Shown: positions 22,660-34,641 of the stretch, one piece after another
How the letters are laid out: each line of letters starts with the position of its first letter
Position numbering within the stretch: the stretch's first letter is position 1
Assembly: GCA_022592445.1 (NCBI GenBank)
Contig: JABYQR010000146.1
Coordinates: 39,648 to 103,647, forward strand
Length of the DNA: 64,000 bases
Direction of reading: 5' to 3'
Source of the DNA: Cytidiella melzeri
Taxonomy: Eukaryota > Basidiomycota > Agaricomycetes > Polyporales > Irpicaceae
Translations under genes and position numbers: made by a program
Notes under the pieces: generated by a model
The model's database searches: none
Told to the model about the DNA's origin: nothing
The model's input: only the letters and a program-made list of their open reading frames with translations

Positions 22660-25122
22660 TCAAAGGTAGTACCGGTCACCTATGCGAGATCATTAGCGCA
22701 ACGTCCTGACTCAAAACCGAAGGCATGCTAAGACTGACCTATGTGTCCCATACCAGGCTCAACCACCCACACTTTTCTTCCCTCCTTGGCCTCGGGATCC
22801 ACGGGTAAATCGGGGTCCTGCATACCTTCGCCTCCAACGTCGATACATTCGAGCCACCTTTCTGATACGTCATTGTCTACCGCCGCACACACGATGGTAA
22901 CCTGAGGGAAGGCTTTGCGCAGCACGACGATACCTCCGTGTTTCGCGACGAGGAAAGTGAGAAAGATGATGTGGTCCTGAGGGACACCGTGGTCTAGGAG
23001 GACACGAATGGCCATAAAGGCAGAAGCAGCTGTGCCGATCTGCAAAAAAAGAAATTGTGTGCATCGTGCGGAGTTGAGGGCTCTGTACGAGAGGGTAACT
23101 AACCTGAGCATCGAGGAGGAAAACATAGCTTTTCTCGGCTTTGTGTCTTTCGCGGATGCATACCGGGAGCTGAAGGTGAAGGAGCAGTGGTTCGCCGGTC
23201 TTGGCTTCGGATTGGATGAGAAGCGAGCCGATGGCGACGTTATTGACTACACGACGGAGACCTCTCTCCAGCGAGCCACCGCTGCGGAGAAGTATAAGGA
23301 TAGGGATGTGGAGCAGGCGCGAATTTCCTTACGATCTTAATATCGACACGCCGCAAAGCTTGTTGACGTGATCAGAGTTTGTGGGTTCGCATCAAACAAA
23401 TTTGAGGCGTACATGGGCATTCAGCTTCATTCCTGCATATGATTTCTCGACGGGAGTGACAACCTCTTGTGTAGTGTGAGGCAACAGCTCCATGGCCTTC
23501 TCGACGAGAATGGTCGCTAGGCGGTCTGTAAAGAATATGAAGTCCTCTCGGTTAGTCGTCCTATCACGGAGGATAGTAAGGATTCCCTGTGTTGTATGTA
23601 TTCAACAATTGAGTGGCCCCGCAGTCCTGTGAGTCATACCTGTAACTGGGGTGTGTCGGGCAAGACGACGAGATTGAGCCACGGCTCTAGCGCAGGTAAC
23701 AATGGGCTCGATTGTCGTGAGAGTGCTTCACGAGGACCTGCCATTGCTAGTTGAGAGCGAAGCTGGTTCGCCCTGCCCTTCAGCTGTCGCTTGATATGTG
23801 TTGCGATGAGATCTATGGCGACCCTGTTCTCTGTACCGGGGACAATCTGCAGGAGCAAGTTGGGACGCACAAACCCGAGTATGGCTTGAGGTTATGAAGA
23901 CTTACGATATCAGCATATTTAGCAGTTGGTAGAACAAAATTGTCGTACGCCGGCTTTACGTAGCGTAGATATCTAGACAGGGCTCGGTTAGGGAATCACG
24001 AGTACTTTCCAAAGCAGAAAGCTCGTACTGATCCAGGACACCTTCAACAGTCCGACCTCGTTCCTTCACATCACGTCGTATACGTCTGGCAAGCATGAGG
24101 TCCGAGTCACATTGTACAAAAATCTATAACTGTGTCAATGAGTCTGGCAACGCCCATGAAAGGTGGAGATGAACCTTGAGATCGTAGAGGTTTCTGTCGC
24201 CCTGTAAATTAACGGATACATGCTGCGGTCACAGTAGATACGCACCGTAATACGGGGTCATGTAATGCAAGAATCCCTTCGGCTAGATTCACGGTTTATT
24301 TCGAGGTAAGGGTCAAGAAGTTCTCTACACTGACTAATGATCACTGCAGCTCCATAGAGATATTTAGTTTCGTCCATGCGTTGATGCCGCGAGAAGGAAT
24401 AGATTGGGATATTCGTTTGCTGGCAGCCTTTAAGGTCGGCAAGACACTGCGGAGCAGAAATGCAGCACCCAATAAGCGTAAGCAGTAGGATCACTCAACC
24501 AACATTTGGACTCACGGCAGCGAAAAGCGGCATGTCAATGGCATTCGGATGGTCGAAGTCGATTCGGTTCTGATGGGCAAGGATAACATCTTCTGGCGAG
24601 TGCTTGCGATAGAAGCTATCCTATACCAAACCTCAATACTGCGCACGGAGAAATGCACACAAGTTCGCACTTGAGATAGAATGACCACGCTAGGCAAGGA
24701 TCCGAGGGATTCAACAATCTGCCGTGCTACATGCGTCTATCGTTATGCTGAGTTCAGTGGCCATTGACGGTGTGCGCTGGCTTCATAGAATATACCTTGC
24801 CGCTGGCAGAACCGCCTCGAGGTTGGCTTAGATAACGGACAGCAACCTTAGGACTGTTCAGACATACCAGCAATACCAACGACAAATGCCTCAGACGTCG
24901 GTAGGCCATCTTCGCCATACCTGGCGTATTTGTTTACTTCCAGACCAGACAGCGACAAGACAACTCTATTCCATACCATGGTGGACGCCCATGCGACTTC
25001 AAGACTGTGTTCTTCATAGCCTGCAGTTGAATCCGGCCAAGGTCAGTTGTCGTGACAGTCCTGGATATCGTTGGCCGCTCTGAAGAGAAAGCAGGCGCAT
25101 TCAATTCGCTGTGGAAAGCCAT
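22660..25122 (-). CDS. URK1: Uridine kinase with C-terminal UPRTase-like domain
   Basis: Sixteen exons join in phase to about 541 residues: 25122-24977, 24920-24868, 24815-24796, 24736-24671, 24620-24516, 24446-24335, 24282-24246, 24193-24175, 24123-24029, 23972-23906, 23846-23640, 23586-23413, 23358-23333, 23281-23104, 23039-22739 and 22679-22660. It phosphorylates uridine and cytidine in pyrimidine salvage. The N-terminal kinase domain shows the P-loop [27 protein letters not shown] and EGILALHDP. The C-terminal uracil phosphoribosyltransferase-like domain shows [29 protein letters not shown] and GMGHIGDRYYL. In fungal URK1 this second domain is usually not catalytically proven. Exons of 19 and 20 nt are unusually short. 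It shares a 195-bp upstream region with the divergent CTU2 gene. Confidence 0.93.
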
Positions 25123-25317
25123 GGTAGGATGTGCATAAGCCTATGATCAACGACCGCTACAAGTAGTATCAGCACCGCAGAGTACGCATCAAAGTACCAC
25201 GTGCACGAGTCCGGAGGACGGATCAATCAAGATTTGGCGGCGGCGGGACTCCTTTGCAGGAGAGTATGCCAGTGGGACCCTTGCACATAACGTCGACGAA
25301 GAGACGCAATAGCCAGC
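25123..25317. promoter_or_regulatory. Bidirectional promoter region URK1/CTU2
   Basis: The ATG codons of URK1 (minus, 25122) and CTU2 (plus, 25318) are only 195 bases apart and point away from each other. Both genes therefore share this short upstream region. No TATA box is obvious. Confidence 0.6.
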
Positions 25318-27182
25318 ATGTCGTCTTGCGAAAATCCCACAAACGATGCGGATGCTCTGATGCCTCGTATGTGCAAGCATCCTCCCGCTGCGTCAATCTC
25401 TCATTGACCTCAGGCAGGCACAAATACGACAAGTCGAAGATGTGCATCAAGTGCAAGGAAAGGACAGGTAACATCGTAGCAAGACACACTGTCTACTGCA
25501 GGTACATCAAAGTGTAGCATCGCCTACTGCTCAACTCACTTAACTTCATTCCCAGAGAGTGCTTCACTTCTTTCTTCACGTTCAAGTTCAGACGAGCTCT
25601 CGAGCCGTATGTGAATGCTAAACCTGATGGCCCTCGTCGCAGAGCCTTGGTGCCCACAGGAAATTTAATGATAGGATACTCAGGCGGACTGGGATCTGCC
25701 GTTCTATTGGACCTGGTCTACCGACATTATGTGCATCCTGACCCTTCTATCGTAACATCGGAAGGCGGTAAAGACCATCCGCGGAGCCAAAGAATATGGG
25801 AAAAGGTTACGGTATGTCATGTCGAAGGCAGCGACGCATCACCCGGAGTGAGTCTGATGTTGTCTGTGGCAAGCTGTCCATGGTGCTGAGCTGCCAGAAG
25901 TAGACGAAAGAAAGAGTAGACGAAATTCGAGGAATTGTTGGGCATCTAGACGACGTAGAGTTCCTCCCTTTACGCCTACAAGATGCGTTCGACCATACAT
26001 GGTGGGAGAAAGTTGAACTAGATGCTTCTCATTGTGCTTTTGGAGCAGACTTCAGTAACGAACGTATGTCACTGTCACGACGCTCACCTCAAAGTCACTC
26101 AAATCGTCTTCAGTCCTGCAGATAAAACCCCAGCTATGTACAAATGTACCTCCGCTCACAGCCTTACAAGACTATTTGGCTTCACTCCCAACGGCAACCG
26201 CTCTCCCCACCGCTATCCACACCCTCGTCCGCATTCTACTCCAATACACCGCCTTCTCTATTGGGTGCTCTCACCTCTTACTGGGCACATCCCTCACAAG
26301 CCTAGCTATCTCCCTAATATCAGGCATCTCTCAGGGAGCAGGGTTTCATGTCCGAGAGGAAGCTCAAGAAGAGTGGTTTCCAGACCTCTTCCAGATTGGC
26401 GCAAACTCAAATGCACAAATGACGAACAAGCCAAGCGTACGCATCATCCGACCTCTAAGGGAGATTGGTACCAAGGAATGCGCTATATGGGCCTGGTGGA
26501 TGCAATTGTCCATAGTAGGACGCGAGAAGTGGCAGTGGCCAGGCGCGAAACCTGGTCTCGGTCGTTTGACAAAAGGTCAGATGTCGTATCTTGCACATCC
26601 AATTGTAGACCTTACTCATTCCCTCGAATCATAGATTTCATCATGGGCTTGGAGAAAGATTATCCGTCAACTGTGTCCACGATCGTACGCACATGTGGCA
26701 AATTGGCACCGAAAGGAGATACAGCCGGCAAATGTGTCATTTGTGAGAGGTGCGCCCATACGCATATTCCCGTTTTCTGCTTCGATACTGATCCTTAGAC
26801 ATGCAGACCTGTGCAGATGGGTGTCCAGGAATGGAAGGCTCGAATAGCAATTCGCTCGGGGCAAGGCGGAGAAACTGCTGCAGCAGAGTTGCCTTCGAAG
26901 GTACCTTCACTCGCTCCGTATCTCTGCTATGTGTGCCATACCACCTTTACGAGCAAAGGCACCCGTGCGCCACCAAATCTGTACCCAGGCGATGCTGACC
27001 ACTCCCGCGGATTGACCCCATTGCCAGTATGGACTACGAGCTCAAGGCCCCTTCGGATACGAAGTGGCGGGTCTGTAGTCAGCAATGACCTTGAGCCTGA
27101 CCAAGACGGGTTTGCTGTTGCTAGAAAGCTGCAACGTTCAGAGATGCGGAACGCAGTTAGAGACTTTCTGTTAGACGAGTAG
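25318..27182 (+). CDS. NCS2: Cytoplasmic tRNA 2-thiolation protein 2 (CTU2/NCS2), frameshifted copy
   Basis: Seven exons: 25318-25366, 25414-25501, 25556-25847, 25891-26063, 26114-26575, 26635-26749, 26807-27182. CTU2 partners CTU1/NCS6 in 2-thiolation of wobble uridine in Lys, Gln and Glu tRNAs. Recognisable are the N-terminal zinc motif MCIKCKERTGNIVARHTVYC, the degenerate ATP-loop LMIGYSGGLGSAVLLDLVY, the conserved LLLGTSLTSLAISLISGISQ and the C-terminal zinc motif around KCVICERP and YLCYVCH. All junctions are in phase except inside exon 4. There a 16-bp imperfect tandem duplication (25900-25915, GTAGACGAAA motif twice) shifts the frame between LPEVDE and the conserved continuation EIRGIVGHLDDVEF. 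It is either a real lesion, an assembly error or unusual splicing. Confidence 0.88.
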
Positions 27183-27295
27183 TGCTCGGTTACGTCTAGG
27201 TTGTATTATCTGGCCTCGTGATATACATGATAGCATATCAGTAATTGCTTAAACGTGTAGGACTCTATTCGTCGAAAGCTGAGCCCCTCAAGATA

Positions 27296-27963
27296 CTATC
27301 GATGACCCAGAAGTGAACTATTTAGTTCGCTTCTGGTCCCCCCCTCACCATTCCTCTGTCTCCCTTTTCTCTCGGAGATTTCACAGCCATGTAACATGAT
27401 ATCTTGACAATATACATCCTGTTTTTTTGAATATTTGGAGGGGATCAAGGATGCTTGAGAAGGTCCGCACGGAGGTAACTTTTCCCTCGCCAAAATGTCC
27501 GAGCTGTCACGGGCATGTCACGTATATGCGCTCAAATCCTCGCTGGTGATCAGTGCGGGCCGGAGTTTCAACCCACGAGGCATTGTCACGCTCGCCTCCA
27601 CCGCCGAGAGTGTACCTTCTACTACTCTCGCCACTTTGAACAGAAATGCAAGCAAGTATTTTCCACGACTCGGACACTACATATGTATGACAATGAACAC
27701 TGCAGATTTTACTTCAAAATATATACAAATGCTGGCCTTGTAAGCCCATCAATGACGGTTTACTCATGAACTGCATGCAAAATTCATGGTATTCGTTTTT
27801 CTATCCACACAGAGCTATCTCATCAGTACCAAGGTTGGTACATGATGTCTAGTAGTATGGATCAATATGCCTGGTTTTTTCTGAGGCAGTTGGATGAGTG
27901 GAAGTACCCTCCCGAGCAAATAGTTCACTTCCTGTCCCTAGTTCACTTCTGGGTCATTGATAG
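27296..27963. mobile_element. MITE-like element with 25-bp inverted repeats
   Basis: Two 25-bp inverted ends (27296-27320 and 27939-27963, core GACCCAGAAGTGAACTA) match with one mismatch. Each is flanked by TA (27294-27295 and 27964-27965), the target duplication typical of Tc1/mariner-type elements. The left end is also part of a local palindrome (ccagaagtgaac... /...gttcgcttctgg), and a further copy of the gttcactt motif lies just inside the right end. No transposase is visible in the 668 bp, so it is presumably non-autonomous. Confidence 0.8.
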
Positions 27964-28160
27964 TAACATACACACCTCGTCACTTCCGCTAGAATGCATC
28001 GATATCTTGAGATCAAAACATCGGCAAGTCCCCCAGGGCTACAAACCAGCAAGTGTGCTGATACTCACTCGATAATTGATCCACAACATCTCATTTGTAC
28101 CCACGGCGACCTCAACACGACTCGGCGGGTCTCTTTACATCTTACTATCATACTCTCACA

Positions 28161-30090
28161 ATGTCCATTGCTGATGCTCTCAGTGATATATCTGCTGATA
28201 GGTATACGTACGATCCCAATTCTGCACCACCGCAGTTTGGCAAAGCCGCTCGCAAATATTGGGCTTTTGACGATACCTACATCAACGTTAATCACGGTAA
28301 GTTGTGCTTGCTAGATGATCACTTTTGTTTTCGGTTTGAAGATCACGAACTGATGTTACAAACTTGGGAACAGGCTCCTACGGGTCCTTGCCGCTACCTG
28401 TGAAGGCGGAAGTAGACAAACTACTTCTGCTCGCAGAGCGGAATCCAGACAGATTTCACCGTTTGACGTACATGCCGTTATTGGACAAAGCTCGGTAAGA
28501 CTTCTCAACGTTTCAACAACACCCGATTTCTCATCCGTCGGCACTACAGTCGCGAAGTAGCCAACCTCGTTGGAGCAGAACATGACGAGATAGTCCTAGT
28601 TCCAAACGCCACACACGGGCTTAACACCGTCCTCAGAAACATTGAATGGCGAGAAGGAGACATTCTCCTCGCAAGTGAGCCATGCAAATCACTATACAGT
28701 GAGATGTTCAAGGCCTCTGATCATCTTCCCCTTGCCAGCCACCACGACGTATAACGCCGTGGAGCGTACACTCCAGTACCTCAGCGACAGATCCGAGCAA
28801 CCGCACCCTTTCGTCCACTCTGTGATGTACAGTTTCCCGATGAGCAATGCGGATATCATCGCTGCGTTCCATGCGAAAATCCGGGAACTCAAGCAGAAGC
28901 ACTCTGACAGACAGTTTAACGTTCTTCCAGACCAGAAGGATGTAAAGACAGGCAATCGGTTTGTGGCTGTGATAGACAGTATAAGCTCTATGCCTGGAGT
29001 TCTCCTGCCCTGGAAGGAGCTAGTCAAGATCTGCCGGGAAGAAGGTGTCTGGACTGTTGTGGATGCAGCTCACAGTATCGGTCAAGAAGTATGTGGTGTC
29101 GTGGTAACTGGTACTCTATGTCTGACTTGCGTGTTGTTTAGCTGCATATCAACCTGGGAGAGGCCAAACCTGACTTTTGGGTGTCTAACTGCCACAAGTG
29201 GCTCTACGCCAAGCGGGGCTGCGCAGCTCTATACGTACCGCGACGGTATGTGCCAGGGTCCTCTACTAAGACGTCAATTGATTCCTGATTTTTTTTCCAG
29301 CAACCAACCCGTGATCAAAAGTTCCGTTCCCACCTCTCATGCCTACGTCACTCCGCACAACTCGGACGATAACAAGTTTGTTGGGCAACACGAATGTAAG
29401 TACAGCTATTCACCTCGGTTGGTGTTGATTTTTCTTGACCCTCCTTCCAGGGACTGGTACAACCGACCAGACACCGTTCATAAGTGTCACGCACGGTAAC
29501 TATCCTCACAACTTCTATTCGATCAGCATCGGCTCACATACAATAGCGCTCGCATTCCGCAGGTGGCTTGGTGGCGAAGAGAAAATCAATGCTTACTGCC
29601 ACAAACTCGCGCGGGAAGGTGGTAAGCGACTTGCGGAGCTGTTCGGAACGAGACTCCTAGATGAGAGCGGCGAACAGACATTGAGCATGGTAAATTTATG
29701 TCGACAAGGAGAACTCGCCCAATCTAACGTGTTACTGTGTATTTCTAGGTGATGGTTCAGATGCCACTTCCTGTGGAGAGCACGTTGGGCTCCATCTACA
29801 CTCCGGAGATCAAGTCCCAGATTCTGAACCTCTTCAACCAACGGCTTGTCGTAGAACAGAACACTTTCATTGCATACCACGACCACAACGGCGCTTGGTG
29901 GACCAGGGTTAGTGTACAAGTTTTCACAGATGTAAGCGTATGGATTCTGTCGTTCGCAGGATTGAAGCTGACGCATATGCGGCAGATGTCAGACTTTGAA
30001 TTTGTCGCGAAAGCACTAGGTGCGGTCTGCAAGGAAGCTAAGGAGACCATTATTCACAAAAACGAATTGCCGGCGGTGTCTAAGGTGTAA
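28161..30090 (+). CDS. Class V aminotransferase-like PLP enzyme (isopenicillin-N-epimerase type)
   Basis: Ten exons (28161-28296, 28374-28494, 28550-28674, 28739-29088, 29142-29245, 29301-29395, 29451-29495, 29547-29689, 29749-29931, 29986-30090) join in phase to about 468 residues. The fold-type I PLP signatures are NVNHGSYGSLP near the start, PNATHGLNTVLRN, VVDAAHSIGQ with the cofactor-binding Asp, and SNCHKWLYAKRG, whose Lys should form the Schiff base. Members include epimerases, cysteine desulfurase-like enzymes and the ergothioneine C-S lyase Egt2. The exact substrate cannot be told from sequence. There is no signal peptide, so it is probably cytosolic. The last intron (29932-29985) was placed so the C-terminal block keeps family spacing. 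Confidence 0.88.
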
Positions 30091-30257
30091 CTCGTGAAGC
30101 CAGAGGACACTGGGCACTAAGATGCTCACTAGCTATCGGACATCAAACACTAAAACTTTACGAGATTGTAATACTGATGTACCGAACTGAGCACTCGAGG
30201 TTCTTCACAAAACCTCCAAGTGCTGCAGCTATAACATCCTTACACCGTCTTACGTCC

Positions 30258-31159
30258 TCATTTCGCGTAATCAACTTCAACTACAACGTTCGTTTCCTTT
30301 CTTGCCTCACCTTCCTCGCCAACAATCTCTCTTCTCACAATCACTCCGTTCATGTCCCTCCTCTTGTCCACCTCCCCATAATACTCATTCTCCTCCACCG
30401 CCTTCCCGTCCCCCACCCACTTCCACGCATTCGTTCGCACGAAATCCGCAAAGTCCCAAACCTCCGGCTTGAGCTGTGCAAGAGAGTCAACCCATATGTA
30501 TGTGTGAGCTTGGACAGGCGGGTGAGTTGTTGAGATGGTGTCGAGAACAGGGATAGACGGTGGGTCTGCGGGAACAATCTCGGATGAAGAGGCGGGACTG
30601 GTAGAGGGGAGGGATACAAACGGGCCGAGTGGATGTACAGCTATATTCTCGCGAGAGTATTCCTGTATTATACATCTAAGAATCAAGGGCAAATTACATA
30701 GCGAGGATTCGACAACACTCACGTTGCCCTCGAAACAGTCGAGCAGCTCTATGTCATTCGTGCTAAGACCTTTAACTAGCGTGCCTCGTACTGTACGTTC
30801 ATCAGGTGCGAGGTCAGGGCTACGGCCGTTTTGCTCGAGGAGCTGACGTGTCTTGTGGTACGGTATCACTCCAGGATAGTCTGCGTACTGAGCGCGTAGT
30901 GTCAACGCTCGATGCATGCTTCAGCCAACGCTCAAAAGGCATTACTTTGATTTCGTGTCTAGTGTGCTCCTGTTTTGAAAACATTAGAGCGTTCAGGGTA
31001 GAGAAGCAGGGTTATGCGGGCAGGAAAAGTAGCCACACTCACAAGAAGAAGGGCGGGGCATATCTCTAGGCTATCTCCTTGATGCGCGATGACACGGCGA
31101 AGGATAAAAGGGTGCAGGAGTGTACCGTAGAAAAAGGCAGAGTAAGTCGTAGGGGACAT
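30258..31159 (-). CDS. Gamma-glutamylcyclotransferase-like (AIG2-like) protein
   Basis: Four exons (31159-31043, 30969-30946, 30887-30723, 30662-30258) join in phase to 236 residues. The N-terminal SAFFYGTLLHPFILRRVI is the YGTL substrate-loop motif of the AIG2/GGCT fold. DYPGVIPY, VRGTLVKGLS and the catalytic-Glu region LLDCFEGNEYSRE follow. The C-terminal part (YIWVDSLAQLKPEVWDFADF and a charged tail) is typical of the fungal AIG2-like group. GGCT-like enzymes cleave gamma-glutamyl amines or peptides; the substrate is not inferable. Exon 2 is only 24 nt. Confidence 0.85.
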
Positions 31160-31360
31160 GTTGATGCCAGTGGCTGTGGTGGTAAGTGGGAAAAATTGCA
31201 TTTACGCTGCTGAGCCTGTAGATAAGATACAAGTTGGCATTGATCACTCCGATCAATCCCTTGATCTTATCAGTAACCCGTTCCTCATTGCAGATCATAC
31301 TAACGACCTCAACCTTACGGCCAACGGTTGTGAGGTAGTCATTACAAGATAAGAAACCCT

Positions 31361-33592
31361 TCAGAAGAACACTAAAACACCTTCACTCCCCTTCACAGTC
31401 ACACTACCATGCCCACTCAAACTCTCGACAACCTCCGCTCCGCTGGCAGTCCCATTCCCAAAGCTCTGACCAGCCCACGTCGTCTCCCCCGAGTCCTTCG
31501 AGTCCAGTCCCGGAGCCGTCATCCGTTTAATCTTCACGTTCCGCAATTCGCTCGTCCACCGACTCAAATCTACCACTACTTGACCAGCGTCCGCAGGACT
31601 GCTGACGTTCCTCACCGCGAGATTGAGCAACACCAGCCTCGCCGGGCCATCTGTGGCACTTCTTGCCATTGGGTCCCACACAGCATATGCAGCGAGGTTT
31701 GGTAGAGATTCCGAGATGGGAGGGAGGAGGGCGAGACGTGACTCGTTAGATGACCCGACTGCCTCTGTTATGAGCAAGTAGGCTACAAAAGACGGAGAGG
31801 CCCTTGCGGAGCCATAGCGATCTGTAGGAATAGGGTACCAAAGGTCATACTGCCAACAAAATGAGGAAATACATCAGAATGCTTCATGAAGGTGGTAATC
31901 ATACATACCCAGGAGAATCCGGGACTATGTACAGACATGAAGCAGAGAAACAGAAGATCATTAGCAATAGGGACCAAGATTCACAGTGAATAAAGCGGCT
32001 TACGAATTTGCCTGGGAACTACTCTGGAAGACCAGTGTCGCACCCTGATGAAGATACATGCGGGAAATGTTCAGTGCCGCGCCGTACATTATAGCTGAAT
32101 ACGAGTTATGAGCGAGACAGCAACAAAACGTAATCGAGACACTGACTATCCGCAAGCCACAGAGCCTGTCCGAAGGTGTCTGTCACGTTTTCCTTGCCGG
32201 AGCACGAAACAGAACTGAACTCTCCGACGACAAACTCCTTCCCTTCACCTTTTGCCGCCGCAATCTGGGGTTTCCAGAGGTCAAGATATGCCTGCATGAG
32301 GCAAATCGCCCTTTAAGTAAAAGGTTGAAGTGAGAGAGAACAATTCTGAAGATACGTACAGTGATATTGTTGTGGTTGATCAGGTTGGGCAACGTGGCAA
32401 TGGCGTTTCGTACTGGATCGCATGTCGAGTACTGATACCTGTCACATTCCCGTCCGTCAGCTGTCATCGGGATGTGAGAGATCGGAAGGACGTACGTATG
32501 CTGAGCAAACAGCTTGACTACTCCGCTGGTATCAACTCCTTCTCGTACTATATCCACGGTAGTCATCAGAGCAGATGAAGTGGGGTCATCAGCAAAGCCT
32601 CCCGCCTGGAAGATGTTCGACGGAAGAGACAAATTTCGAGTTAGAACAGAGGTCCATCCCTATACAATGATAGACTTTATCAGCTCCAGCCTTTGTCGGA
32701 ATATAAGGGGTTGGTCAACCTCCGTGGAGGAAGGGAGCATGCTTACCAGGAACTGAGCTGTGTAATCTGACGACGCCCATCCGGACGGGCGCGAACCACC
32801 AGCATAGTGATCCGCTTCGTTCCCCACTGTGACCAATGGACATGCGTGTCAGATACTCAGCAGCAATCACAATTGCTATCGGACGTACATTCGAACGCAC
32901 GAATGCGATCCATGCCGATGTGCTGCATAGCAGCCGCAATTTCATTCTGCGCAATGCTGATCGTATCGTTGCCCATGTTAATCGTCACCACGAACTGTGA
33001 AGAGTTCGGAAAGACTAGTAGAGATTCGTAGAGCTCTGGGCCGAATGTCGTGCGGTATATTCCTCCTGTCTGATAGAGAAATTTAGCAACTATTGAATCG
33101 ATTACGTTCAGATGGTGCGCACCTCGCTCTCAGTCAAAGTCAACGCAGGAGCATTAGGGTCAAATATTGAGCTATCTCTAGAAGTAGCAGGATGTTAGCC
33201 TCGGTCATTTGCTGTCTGGCGAACAGCACCAACATCGTAATTCCGCCAGGGCGTATGTCCTACTCAAGCATCAAATAAGCGCGTGAGCCCTCATAAGCAT
33301 AGTACGCATACGCCGAGTGCACCAGGAAATTCAAGCTCACTGGTCCGACACCGGTTCTCTCCACCAGCCGCTGCATCAGCTCCTTCGTCAGCAAATTCGG
33401 GTGGGTCTTGTTTCCTCCAAACGCGGTCAGGTATGAGAATTCGATTGAGAACGACGCGAGTCGGGGGTCCAAGATCTGAGATGCATTTTTAGGCGGTAGG
33501 TGCTGGAAAGGCAATTCTAGTACATCTGGATCCGTAGCTTGGACGGTACTGGAGAACAGCAATATCAGGGCAAAACAGAGAGCATAAATCAT
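31361..33592 (-). CDS. Secreted glycoside hydrolase family 79 protein
   Basis: About eleven exons on the minus strand splice in phase. Those checked are 33592-33341, 33259-33234, 33177-33123, 33069-32889, 32826-32747 and a final exon ending 31361. MIYALCFALILLFSSTVQA is a signal peptide. The retaining-glycosidase residues of a GH79-type (beta/alpha)8 barrel are visible: the acid/base Glu in RAFELGNEADHY and the nucleophile Glu in FVVGEFSSVSCSGK. FSIEFSYLTAFGG, IRPGGITIDS and a C-terminal beta-domain (SVTVKGSEGVLVFF) also fit. GH79 enzymes act on beta-glucuronic acid residues, for example of arabinogalactan or proteoglycan. Internal intron ends after 32700 were not all fixed. Confidence 0.87.
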
Positions 33593-34641
33593 TGGGGTGC
33601 GCCAAAATGAGTGGTCCTCGACGTATTTGGTCGTAGGGCGTAGGCTTTATGAGTCGGAAGAAAGCCGGTAGAAGCTCAATGTCATGCATGAAGACGAACG
33701 GACCGGTCGCAGCGATGAAGGTCATGAGCCACGAGCTGCATGACTTGTCCTTGCTACATACTCTAGCATCGCTACAAGTGACCTTGTAGCCGTCGTATGA
33801 GTAACAGGGAAGCCAGTAGCCCGTGATCTACTACGACGGAACAGTTGAGTTAGCTGGCAGACAGAAATCGACAGAGATGGCTACTTCACCTACTGACAAA
33901 CACCTTAAACTGGTCCGGTATCTTCCTGTGGAGGACAACGCATATCTTGTTGTTTATTGGAGACGACAGAAGTCGGCAGGATGAAGATGATTACGGTTAT
34001 GGTGAAGCCTGCTAAGCTTACGCCACAAAGGTCTAGCCAAATAGCCACCAAACGGGCACGTAGGAATTGGCGCTGCCACAAGCCACAAGCCACATTGCGC
34101 CAGTGTGGCAGGCACAGTGTGGCAGTCCGAGTGCAACAGTCACAGTTACATCGCTGTAACTGTGTGCCTCCAGTGCCCCATCAATAGCGTTCAAGCTCAC
34201 GGCCGGCGAGGCTCGAAAACGCCGACATTCGAAACTCATACACGCAATATGCAGACTTCTGGTGCTCAGGCTATGCCGATATTATCTACATACCAGTCAA
34301 TGAGGCATGTATCACAATGCAGTGACGATTCAAGCATCAGAACTCATGTACTCATGGGGGCGTTCATATAGCAAATCCGAACTGCAATACACCTATCCAG
34401 AGACAGCTATTGTACAAACTCTAATGACAGAACGATCAACGAAACAAGAGAGGACCAATAAACGATTTAAACTCGACTCGAAAATTATAGCATTACAAGA
34501 TTATAGTGAGCGTGGCCACAAGTCCGTACAGGAATGCGGGGTTGAGTTCAGTAGACATGCTGAGATGAGATCAGCAGTGGAAAAGTAGTAAGGTACCGGT
34601 AAAAACGAATGCTGCAACGGGAGAGACACTCGAGTCTCACT
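33593..34641. other. Intergenic, no gene seen
   Basis: About 1 kb separates the GH79 gene and the phosphatase gene. A local inverted stretch around 34075-34160 (cagtgtggca / tgccacac-like) and short frames are present, but there is no supportable gene. Confidence 0.4.

Noticed and set aside
25848..25915. Explaining the CTU2 frame break by an alternative intron
   Set aside because: All nearby donors are phase 0 and no acceptor gives the needed phase; a 16-base intron is not credible.
27495..27769. Overlapping frames inside the MITE (82 and 84 codons)
   Set aside because: Lie within a non-coding inverted-repeat element and match no transposase.
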